Shown one piece after another: positions 1 to 5,773 of a DNA stretch of 9,625 nucleotides (positions are counted from its first letter, which is position 1; every line of letters begins with the position of its first letter). The notes under the pieces were generated by a model. The model worked only from the letters and a program-made list of their open reading frames with translations. It was not told the DNA's origin and ran no database searches. This stretch comes from Euryarchaeota archaeon UBA251 (lineage in GTDB: Archaea; Thermoplasmatota; Poseidoniia; Poseidoniales; Thalassarchaeaceae), in the NCBI GenBank assembly GCA_002497905.1, contig DAFJ01000052.1:1-9625 (forward strand), read 5' to 3'. The translations under genes were made by a program, and so were the position numbers.

Positions 1-4
1 ATTC

Positions 5-1213
5 ATGAGTCTTGATGCGCAGGAGCTTAATGTTCAGGTGCAACATAGAGTAACTGCTGGATCTCTAGCAGAAGACCTCCTTGAGTCCTTGGATTCCCTC
101 GATATAACCATGGATAAAACGCGAATTGAAAGCATGCGTACTGTTATCCAGTTAAAATGGGGTATTGAAGGTGAACTCCAAGATGTGGCTACAGAAATTA
201 ACCGCCTCAGCCGCCGCCAAACGAAGCATCGATCTATGCTAATTTCAAGGGCTGAGATTCTCAAGATGGATGTCCAAGGAAATGAAGAGTGGAAATTAGC
301 TGATTTTGAAGCGCGTTTAGCAAGAGCGGAAATCGCGAGGGATCGTCAAAATGAACGTCAAGAAATAGAGATGCAACGTAAAGAGCTCCTAGAGATAATG
401 CGTCTCGAAGAAAGGGCAAAAGCCGTAATTGAAATCCCGAAAATTACACATTCATCGCCTGAAGAAGACATACCCAAGGATACTTGGATAGAAAAGAAAG
501 CAGCAGATGGTAGGCTCTTCTACTATAACGATCGAACCAAGGAATCTACTTGGAAGAAACCACTGAATCAGCCAGTAGATGAAAGAATAACTGTTGGGAA
601 AAAAGATGATGCTGAGAAGGATGAAAATAGAGATGAAGAAATTAGGGTTGAAAAGGATACTAAATCTCCAACAAAAACCCTGGAAGAAACTCATCAATTG
701 CCTAATCCCAAAGATCAGTCTTTCATGACAAAGCAGGATTTTAGAGATATTTTACCTGACCAAGAGGAGGGAGATGTTCACTTACAGGAGGACGGATTGG
801 GTCTTAGAGAACGGCTTGGGATTGGTAAAGAAGACCCATTAATCATAGAATCATCACGAGGTCGTGATTTGAGAATTCAACGTCTCCTTCGATTAATCCC
901 CTTGATTGAAACCGAATTCGACCAATCCGAATGGACTGAGATTACCGAAGGATTCGAACCTTTGCTCGATAACATTGACCAATGGATTCGTGTAAGGAGT
1001 GAGCATCGAAACTGTTGGAAAAATGATGGAGGAATTATTCAACGAATGGATCGGTTGTTAAATGTCCTAGATGGAGTTCCTGGACCAGGTATTCAACTCC
1101 CTATCGGTTTCGACGAGGCGCATCTCCCCGAAACAATCCAGGAAATCGCTACTGAAATTGAAATTCTAGCACGACAGAAGATTCGAATCTCTGGTGGAAT
1201 GCAAGCTGCATAA
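5..1213 (+). CDS. Coiled-coil protein with a WW domain, function unknown
   Basis: A 402-residue soluble protein with no signal peptide or membrane segment. Residues about 45-145 are highly charged and helical, and the stretch 95-142 looks like a coiled coil. Residues 158-187 form a canonical WW domain: W161, G169-R170, the aromatic block F172-Y173-Y174-N175, T178, W183 and P186. Residues 187-265 are a very acidic/basic, probably disordered linker. Residues 266-402 form a second helical region with several tryptophans (W310, W327, W338). WW domains bind proline-rich ligands in eukaryotes, so a scaffold or adaptor role is possible, but this is inference. The start at 5 is the first ATG visible. 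The frame is open to the left edge (one codon), so the true start could lie outside the window. The gene ends with zero spacing against dnaG, which is convergent. I do not recognise the family as a whole. Confidence 0.85.
   Translation: MSLDAQELNVQVQHRVTAGSLAEDLLESLDSLDITMDKTRIESMRTVIQLKWGIEGELQDVATEINRLSRRQTKHRSMLISRAEILKMDVQGNEEWKLADFEARLARAEIARDRQNERQEIEMQRKELLEIMRLEERAKAVIEIPKITHSSPEEDIPKDTWIEKKAADGRLFYYNDRTKESTWKKPLNQPVDERITVGKKDDAEKDENRDEEIRVEKDTKSPTKTLEETHQLPNPKDQSFMTKQDFRDILPDQEEGDVHLQEDGLGLRERLGIGKEDPLIIESSRGRDLRIQRLLRLIPLIETEFDQSEWTEITEGFEPLLDNIDQWIRVRSEHRNCWKNDGGIIQRMDRLLNVLDGVPGPGIQLPIGFDEAHLPETIQEIATEIEILARQKIRISGGMQAA
485..562 (+). other. WW domain (W161 to P186 of the 5-1213 protein)
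   Basis: The two signature tryptophans are 22 residues apart. The central strand carries G-R-L-F-Y-Y-N, the third strand T-x4-W, and a proline sits three residues after the second W. This is the complete WW consensus (W, G-R-x-[YF]-Y-x-N, T, W-x-x-P), so it is a direct sequence match, not a vague similarity. Ligand specificity cannot be read from the sequence. Confidence 0.85.
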
Positions 1214-2380
1214 TCAAAGATCGCTAAGAACGAAAACCTCGACGCCTTCCATTGTATCTTCATTCACAGATGATGCTAAAACATGGGGTACACCAGCACT
1301 CTTGGCTATCTCAAGCGTCCTTGATGTGATTTTACCATTAAACAACATTCCAACTGCTCCAGAAACATTCTCAGCGCCCTCTGCAAGTTTACTCGCACCT
1401 AACGGTTCAGAGAGTTCGCCATCTTCAAGGACGAAGCAAGCCTTATTCTTAGCCAGCCCGTCAAACGATTCTTTCCAATCACGAACTGCATCCGGCACAT
1501 CGACTGGTGCCAAATCTTCCTTCTTACCAAGTACTTCATCGTCTTGCTTTTCTAGGTCAGCCTTCAAACGACCGATGATCTTCTTTGCCTCCGTCTTCTG
1601 ATTGAGACACTTTGTGATTACTTTGCCTTCAAGGTGTTCGACCTCTCGACTCTCTGGAGCGAGTGCAACATGAGTCAATTTGTTACCCAATGCACCTTCG
1701 AGTTCAACAAGGAGCAAAGTACCACCTCGATCACCGTCCATGAACGCTGTAACATTACTCTTCTTCTTCGCGAGTTCTACGAGTTCTTCAGTAATTCCTG
1801 AACCCATTGTGGCAATCGCATTCTTGATGCCATGTTTCAACAGATTCCGAACATCGTTTCGGCCCTCGACGATGATGAGAGCATTGCTCTCGATTGCGTT
1901 AGGCCCACATGTCATCCCGTGATGATTTGTTTCAGTTCCAAGTGTAAGCACAGACCGGACCTCGTCTAAGATGCTGCTGGACTCCTCTGCTCCCGAATTC
2001 ACAAGATTGAGCAAGAGATTTTTCGCACGATCGACAACTTGAGTCCGCTTGGCAGACCGAACGTTTTCGATCTTCTGAACCTTGATATTCGCTTGACAGG
2101 GGCCAATACGATCAATCGTCTCGAGAGCAGCGGCGATTACTGCAGTAGTCACTTGGTCAATCATTGTCGGGAGACGAATGATGCCTTGTACCTTGCCTCG
2201 TTGATTCTGTAATTCAACATCGACGTGTCCGATACGGCCCTTACGCTGCATCGCACGGAGTTGCAAACTCTCGCCGAGCAAACCCTCTGTCTGGCCGAAA
2301 ATTGCTCCGACCACATCCTTTCTCTGTACGGTTCCATCCGTTCGGATGGTTGCCTCGATTACATACTTCGGTTCTGCCAT
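1214..2380 (-). CDS. dnaG: Archaeal DnaG-type TOPRIM protein (primase / exosome subunit)
   Basis: A 388-residue protein with the normal archaeal DnaG order. The N-terminal domain has the family signature VVGAIFGQTEGLLG (residues 23-36) and the stretch AALETIDRIGPC (84-95). A TOPRIM domain spans about 165-245, with the metal-binding acids E172 (in IIVEGRND), D215 and D217 (in FMDGDRGG). A lysine/acid-rich linker (about 255-300) and a C-terminal helical domain follow. In archaea this protein is a stable part of the RNA exosome, where it favours A-rich tails, and it has been reported to have primase activity. The reading frame stays open 58 codons further upstream, but ATG 2380 is chosen because the family signature begins right after it and a GGTGG site lies 8 nt upstream. 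It is divergent from the TerB-like gene and convergent with the WW-domain gene. Confidence 0.95.
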   Translation of the reverse strand: MAEPKYVIEATIRTDGTVQRKDVVGAIFGQTEGLLGESLQLRAMQRKGRIGHVDVELQNQRGKVQGIIRLPTMIDQVTTAVIAAALETIDRIGPCQANIKVQKIENVRSAKRTQVVDRAKNLLLNLVNSGAEESSSILDEVRSVLTLGTETNHHGMTCGPNAIESNALIIVEGRNDVRNLLKHGIKNAIATMGSGITEELVELAKKKSNVTAFMDGDRGGTLLLVELEGALGNKLTHVALAPESREVEHLEGKVITKCLNQKTEAKKIIGRLKADLEKQDDEVLGKKEDLAPVDVPDAVRDWKESFDGLAKNKACFVLEDGELSEPLGASKLAEGAENVSGAVGMLFNGKITSRTLEIAKSAGVPHVLASSVNEDTMEGVEVFVLSDL

Positions 2381-2388
2381 TTTTGATT

Positions 2389-2393
2389 CCACC
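2389..2393 (-). promoter_or_regulatory. Ribosome binding site that fixes the dnaG start
   Basis: On the minus strand AAGGTGG precedes ATG 2380 with an 8-nt spacer. It matches the GGTG core used by archaeal 16S anti-SD sequences. It favours this internal ATG over the long upstream extension of the frame. Confidence 0.6.
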
Positions 2394-2400
2394 TTGGTTG

Positions 2401-2505
2401 GAGCGAGCCCAGCTGTGCCGCAGAAGCGGGAAGAATCCCGCCATCCGGCGGGCACGAAGACCGCAATGCGGCCAGGAACGTGACTCGAACATTTGCCTCT
2501 GGCCG
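2401..2505 (-). other. GC-rich structured dnaG leader or small RNA candidate
   Basis: This stretch between dnaG and its divergent neighbour is visibly richer in G+C than its flanks and packed with inverted repeats. A 7-bp stem joins 2469-2475 to 2499-2505. A 4-bp stem joins 2461-2464 to 2468-2471 and conflicts with the first. A perfect 6-bp hairpin, GCGGGA/TCCCGC with a 4-nt loop, lies at 2426-2441. A second perfect 6-bp hairpin, CCCGCC/GGCGGG with a 4-nt loop, lies at 2437-2452 and shares the 2437-2441 arm, so the two exclude each other. A 5-bp stem joins 2415-2419 to 2451-2455 and encloses the first hairpin. The minus orientation is assumed because dnaG follows. It could be a 5' leader, a separate ncRNA, or chance GC-richness. 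Confidence 0.4.
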
Positions 2506-2600
2506 GTCCATATGGGATTAAACCTCCGTCAGTAAATGCAGGCAAGTAATACATTCACAATATGGACAGCCTTCAAGGCAGGTAATGGATTACACTCGGT
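2506..2600. promoter_or_regulatory. Divergent intergenic region, probable promoters for dnaG and the TerB-like operon
   Basis: This AT-richer stretch separates divergent starts and must hold at least the promoter of the rightward gene block. The minus strand has a weak TATA-like GTTTAATCC (about 2514-2522). No convincing SD stands before ATG 2601, so that gene may have a short leader or be leaderless. No firm TATA/BRE assignment can be made by eye. Short ATG-initiated frames at 2562 and 2585 end quickly or are out of frame. Confidence 0.35.
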
Positions 2601-3023
2601 ATGGGCAGTGCTCCAGAGACGCTCTCGGTGTTCAGTGCCATTGTTGAAACGGTGTTGAACGATGGCGTGCTTACCCAAGAGGAAAAGCGTCTGATAATCA
2701 CAATCGGCCGCGAACTTGAGTTAGATGATGGTGACCCCGTCCGAGTGTACAATGCAGTACTCGAAGGTGAAGTAATCACTGGAGGTAGAAAGTTGACTCG
2801 GAATGAACGAGTGCAAGTATATCGGAGATCTTGGAGAACGGTCAATTTCAATGATGATGAATCAATTGATGAGGCGGCCGTTATGAAGCGGTTGAGAGAA
2901 GTTCTCGATTTCTCAAAAGAGGAAGCAGAGGGGCTAATCAAACCTCTCCGTTCGACCTCAGAGGATCCTGTTGAAGATGAAAGTTCCATTTCATCCCGAT
3001 TCCGACGGATGTTCGGAAGGTGA
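2601..3023 (+). CDS. TerB-like all-helical protein
   Basis: A 140-residue soluble acidic protein. Residues 10-45 (an alternating hydrophobic helix, then DG-V-LTQEEKRLI, then a second helix ending near ELDDGD) resemble the tellurite-resistance TerB / DjlA-type helical domain, in which a D-G-x-[LI]-[ST]-x-x-E turn is followed by a long helix. A second helical half (about 60-118) ends in DFSKEEAEGLI, like the second acidic turn of TerB domains. The tail, from residue about 120, is acidic, then basic (SRFRRMFGR). TerB-family proteins bind metal or act as accessory modules, but no specific role can be claimed. It is the first gene of a rightward block, and its stop codon lies inside the SD of the next gene. 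The family call is by motif only and moderate. Confidence 0.7.
   Translation: MGSAPETLSVFSAIVETVLNDGVLTQEEKRLIITIGRELELDDGDPVRVYNAVLEGEVITGGRKLTRNERVQVYRRSWRTVNFNDDESIDEAAVMKRLREVLDFSKEEAEGLIKPLRSTSEDPVEDESSISSRFRRMFGR
3019..3023 (+). promoter_or_regulatory. SD GGTGA overlapping the upstream stop; decides the GTG start at 3028
   Basis: The sequence GGAAGGTGA contains the TGA stop of the TerB-like gene and lies 4 nt before GTG 3028. This placement supports translational coupling and a GTG start, over the ATG at 2971 that would give a 50-nt overlap in a different frame. Confidence 0.6.
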
Positions 3024-3027
3024 CATC

Positions 3028-3693
3028 GTGACAGATCCACTCGATGACCACCTTGAACAAGTCACCCCAAAGATACTGAAACGTCCGAAACGACTGATGA
3101 AACATATCAGAGAAGCCTACCCAATAGGGGTGCCAGCCTTAGCAATGAAATCAACTACTGATAGAATTGGAGCGCAGGCAGGATATTCATTCCATCTTGG
3201 AACACCTGAACCTGAACTCCAAAGAATTGCATCTTGGATTCTCACCAGAATGAATGGGATGGAAGAAGCAATTGAGACATTGATTGGGCGGCTCTGGCTC
3301 CGTTTCGGACGAGAAGACCTTGTCCTTTCGTCTCTTCTACTCGCCAATCTCTCAGATGGTGATCGTAACCCTGAATGGCGTTGGTTGACCCTTGCTGACC
3401 TCGTTAAACATCGACGCAAAAAATTTGGAAGCATTCCATTGGAAGCAATGCTTCTGCATATTGAGGAAATGACAAGGGCGGGGCGTATGGAAATTCCTCT
3501 AAATTTATTGGAACTGATTCTCAATGACAATGATTCAATGCAAGCATTGGGGATTCTCGCAGCACATCGACGGTTTCGAGAGAGAGAAATTTCGGAGCCC
3601 ATACTTCTGGCTCTTAAGAATTCAAACCTCCCTGAAGGTGATGGTTTACTCAGAAGGATTCGCGATGGGCTCCTATCCAGCACGGAAGCATGA
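3028..3693 (+). CDS. Hypothetical helical protein
   Basis: A 221-residue soluble protein, almost entirely predicted helix, with no recognisable catalytic motif. The middle (about residues 60-160) carries repeated amphipathic helices rich in L, R and W, including a run around RLWLRFGRED and WRWLTLADL. Their spacing is reminiscent of HEAT-like or TPR-like solenoids, but no repeat consensus is clear. The GTG at 3028 is preferred because a GGTGA site sits 4 nt before it. The ATG at 2971 would add 19 residues read from within the upstream gene. The stop overlaps the next ATG as ATGA. An AlkD/HEAT-type helical protein is one thought, but I would not name it. Confidence 0.75.
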   Translation: MTDPLDDHLEQVTPKILKRPKRLMKHIREAYPIGVPALAMKSTTDRIGAQAGYSFHLGTPEPELQRIASWILTRMNGMEEAIETLIGRLWLRFGREDLVLSSLLLANLSDGDRNPEWRWLTLADLVKHRRKKFGSIPLEAMLLHIEEMTRAGRMEIPLNLLELILNDNDSMQALGILAAHRRFREREISEPILLALKNSNLPEGDGLLRRIRDGLLSSTEA

Positions 3694-3929
3694 AAGGTTC
3701 TAGGGTGAAATACTCAACCATGGGTACACCTCTTGTCCCAGCCGGGGAACCTGTGGTCGAACCTGTATTAGAATGGACTATTCGCCGAGATGCTGAAGAT
3801 ATTCGAACCCTGATGGGGTGGATTACATCCTCTACCAAACGCCGAGAACGAGAGGCTTTGATTGTCCGAACCAGAGAACTCCTAGCTGAAATTGAGCATG
3901 CTGCCCAAAGATTGGATGAACTCAGGTAG
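3690..3929 (+). CDS. Small charged helical protein, hypothetical
   Basis: A 79-residue protein. The first 25 residues are proline- and valine-rich (PLVPAGEPVVEPVLEW). The rest is a long charged helix (about 28-79) with heptad-like leucines and isoleucines, suitable for a short coiled coil. ATG 3690 overlaps the upstream stop as ATGA, a typical coupled start. The in-frame ATG at 3720 (69 residues) is an alternative because GGGTGA lies 11 nt before it. The gene continues the same operon and ends next to the MobA-like gene. The function is unknown. The conserved-looking context and good coupling argue that it is real. Confidence 0.65.
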   Translation: MKGSRVKYSTMGTPLVPAGEPVVEPVLEWTIRRDAEDIRTLMGWITSSTKRREREALIVRTRELLAEIEHAAQRLDELR

Positions 3930-3946
3930 GTGAGGGCATTCGAGGA

Positions 3947-4525
3947 TTGATCCTTGCAGGCGGGCGTTCATCTCGGATGGGTGTAGACAAAGCGATGTTG
4001 AAGATTAATGATATGACACTGCTCGACGTTTCAGTACAAAATCTAGAAAGATCAGGTTCGAAAGCAATACATGTCCTCGTAAAAGATGAGGCGCAAGTGG
4101 ATATTTACAGAAGCATGTTAGGTCAAAGAGTATCATTCCACCTTGATCCGCCAGACACCAAAGGTCCATGGGAAGCCCTAGTAGCCATGCTTCAACAATT
4201 GAAGAAAGAAGAAATTGTTCAACTTCTACCTGTGGATACACCCTGGTTCGATGATGTAGCAATAGGGCTTCTACAACGACATATGGAAATCATGCCTGAA
4301 TTCGATGGGGCATTACCAAGGAATGACCACGGAAGCCATCCACTACTAGCCCGATTCCATTCTGGAAAAATACTGGATTTGCTTCTATCTCAGCCTCCAC
4401 AGTCGCTAAGATCGCTGTTCAAAGAGGGAAACTTACAATTCGTAAATGCAGACGATTTTCGTAAGGCTGGTTGTCATCCTAATTGTTTGTTGAATCTCAA
4501 TCGGGTTGAAGATTTTCCCAAATAA
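3947..4525 (+). CDS. MobA-like molybdenum cofactor / NTP nucleotidyltransferase
   Basis: A 192-residue Rossmann-type nucleotidyltransferase. It opens with the glycine-rich nucleotide loop LAGGRSSRMGVDKA (residues 3-16), the hallmark of MobA and its relatives. GPWEAL (73-78) matches the family GPLAGL segment, and D97 in LPVDTPW is the expected Mg-binding acid. The C-terminal part has SHPLLARF (130-137) and LLNLNRVEDF (181-190), matching the MobA HPLxALY and xNINTPEDL motifs. MobA joins GMP to molybdopterin to make the guanine dinucleotide cofactor. No other Moco gene is visible, so another NTP substrate is possible. The start is unusual: no ATG precedes the loop, and TTG 3947 or the non-standard ATT 3938 are the only close choices. 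A GGTGAG stretch overlaps the end of the upstream gene. The 3' end overlaps convergent purN by 29 bp. Confidence 0.85.
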   Translation: MILAGGRSSRMGVDKAMLKINDMTLLDVSVQNLERSGSKAIHVLVKDEAQVDIYRSMLGQRVSFHLDPPDTKGPWEALVAMLQQLKKEEIVQLLPVDTPWFDDVAIGLLQRHMEIMPEFDGALPRNDHGSHPLLARFHSGKILDLLLSQPPQSLRSLFKEGNLQFVNADDFRKAGCHPNCLLNLNRVEDFPK

Positions 4526-5168
4526 CTGTTTCATCTTCTAGACGAACTCTTCCGGCTGAAAAATCAGCAATCACATGGGGGTATAGATGATGTTCTACCA
4601 TCTTAACTCGTTCTTGTAACATCTCAATAGTATCATCTTTGTAAACTGGAACTTCAGACTGAGCTATGATCGCTCCTGTATCCATTCCACTATCAACAAA
4701 ATGCACCGTACATCCTGAGATTGTGTCACCAGATCTAAGAACATCACGATGCGCATGAGCACCGGGATAACGAGGAAGAAGTGATGGATGGATATTGAGA
4801 ACTCTCCCGCTCCAATTTTTCAGGAAATCAGCAGTCAAAATCCTCATGTATCCTGAAAGAATGATTCCTTCAACCTCGTATCTTTCAAGAACCGATTGTA
4901 AAGCCATCTCGTGGGCTCGGCGACGTGAAGGGATTGCATCGTCAGTAATGTCTTCCAGAGGTACTGCTACGGCAGGTATGCCATATTCGGCGGCAATAGA
5001 AAGGCCGCCAGCACCTTTGCGGTCGCTAACTACTACACATGTGGTGAAACAGGGTAAAGCAATCTTAGATTCGTGATCAAGTAATGCCTGCATACCAGAC
5101 CCTCCGCCTGAAATCAGAACCGCAAGGCGCAATGGAGAGGATGGAGTCCCTACCCGTGGGCCCCCCAT
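4497..5168 (-). CDS. purN: Phosphoribosylglycinamide formyltransferase (GART)
   Basis: It transfers the formyl group of 10-formyl-THF to GAR, the third step of purine synthesis. Numbered from ATG 5168 (223 residues), LAVLISGGGSG (15-25) is the phosphate-binding loop. NIHPSLLPRYPGAHAHRD (125-142) carries the catalytic N125 and H127, and D163 in SGMDTGAI is the third catalytic residue. The C-terminal EHHLYPHVI matches the family. The usual GSN of the loop reads GSG here. The start is uncertain. The frame also has ATGs at 5240 and 5276, which would add 24 or 36 residues unlike PurN (C-V-R-K-S-R-I-C-P). ATG 5168 gives nearly family length (about 190-215), but its GGTGAG lies 18 nt away, longer than usual. 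It is convergent with the MobA-like gene and divergent from the DUF454 gene. Confidence 0.9.
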   Translation of the reverse strand: MGGPRVGTPSSPLRLAVLISGGGSGMQALLDHESKIALPCFTTCVVVSDRKGAGGLSIAAEYGIPAVAVPLEDITDDAIPSRRRAHEMALQSVLERYEVEGIILSGYMRILTADFLKNWSGRVLNIHPSLLPRYPGAHAHRDVLRSGDTISGCTVHFVDSGMDTGAIIAQSEVPVYKDDTIEMLQERVKMVEHHLYPHVIADFSAGRVRLEDETVIWENLQPD

Positions 5169-5263
5169 GAAAGATGGATGGACATTCTCACCTTGAGCAT
5201 ATGGACAAATACGAGATTTACGAACGCATGATTTTACCATGACGATGCCACGGGGCGGATTAG
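5169..5263. promoter_or_regulatory. Likely divergent promoter region between purN and the DUF454 gene
   Basis: This assumes purN starts at 5168. An AT-rich core (about 5198-5238) contains TATA-like stretches on both strands: GATTTACG and ATTTTACC on +, and CGTAAATC and CGTATTTG on -. A GGTGAG site for purN lies at 5187-5192 (-). No element is strong enough to name as the TATA box. If purN started at 5240 or 5276 most of this region would be coding. Confidence 0.3.
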
Positions 5264-5773
5264 ATGATGCAATCAACCCGGCTTGAAAGCGTAGATGCTA
5301 TCGTCGAAAAATACGCTGTATCAAGTAATCCCGTACGTCGAATTATCTACGTCACCATTGGTTGTATTTTTCTCGTCTTCGCCGGCATCGGAATTTTCCT
5401 GCCCGGTTGGCCAACGGTCTCATGGGCTGTACCTGCAGCATTCTTATTCTCACTCTCAAACGAACGCCTCTTCCGGTACACTTTGACAAATCAATTCTTT
5501 GGACCTGCAATGTTCGAATATTATGCAACAGGGAAGACTTTGCCTTCCCATGTAAAGTACATTATCACAATGATGATTGCCGCTATGTCCTCTCTATCAG
5601 CATATTTCGTCTGGAGTGTGTCTACACGTGGCGTAGATGGTCAACTGCTACAACCTAACACATGGAGTGGAGCCGATGAGTTTGCTCTCGGATCGCTTAC
5701 CATCCTTGGAGTAGGGGTCCTCGGAATCCTGTATGTGCTTCTCAAAGTGAATACACGGAACTCCGATCAGTGA
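5264..5773 (+). CDS. DUF454 (YbaN-like) integral membrane protein
   Basis: A 169-residue membrane protein. Hydrophobic segments lie at about 25-46, 52-66, 97-119 and 140-161. The DUF454 hallmark is present: an R-I-I-Y-x-x-x-G start to the first helix, then G-I-G-I-F-LPGWPT (41-51; family LPxLPT), an aromatic alanine-rich helix ending F-S-L-S-N-E-R, then N-x-F-F-G-P (76-81). Compared with YbaN (about 125 residues) the loop before the last helix (120-139) and that helix are extended. The biochemical role of the family is unknown. ATG 5264 is immediately followed by a second in-frame ATG. No clear SD is seen. Its last 7 bp overlap the end of convergent purH. Confidence 0.8.
   Translation: MMQSTRLESVDAIVEKYAVSSNPVRRIIYVTIGCIFLVFAGIGIFLPGWPTVSWAVPAAFLFSLSNERLFRYTLTNQFFGPAMFEYYATGKTLPSHVKYIITMMIAAMSSLSAYFVWSVSTRGVDGQLLQPNTWSGADEFALGSLTILGVGVLGILYVLLKVNTRNSDQ

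Noticed and set aside
1194..1601. 135-residue reading frame opposite dnaG
   Set aside because: Antisense shadow within a confidently identified gene; low-complexity serine-rich product.
2415..2455. Intrinsic terminator for a rightward transcript
   Set aside because: The hairpins are not followed by a T-run on either strand, and no + strand gene ends upstream of them.
2465..2535. tRNA gene on the minus strand
   Set aside because: A GTTCGAGTC sequence matches the T-loop pattern, but the T-stem pairs poorly, no matching acceptor strand lies at the right distance, and no D-arm or anticodon arm forms.
2381..2554. 58-residue N-terminal extension of DnaG
   Set aside because: The frame is open, but the extension does not resemble DnaG, the region is GC-rich with inverted repeats, and a good SD sits directly before ATG 2380.
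2573..3040. 155-residue reading frame opposite the TerB-like gene
   Set aside because: Shadow of the coding strand: serine- and arginine-rich composition typical of antisense translation, no SD, no motif.
3117..3683. 188-residue reading frame opposite the hypothetical helical gene
   Set aside because: Serine/arginine-rich antisense shadow. The + strand frame has operon coupling and an SD.
5169..5276. 36-residue N-terminal extension of PurN, with a possible C-x6-C metal site
   Set aside because: It has no family similarity, no second cysteine pair, and would fill the divergent promoter region. Kept only as an alternative start.
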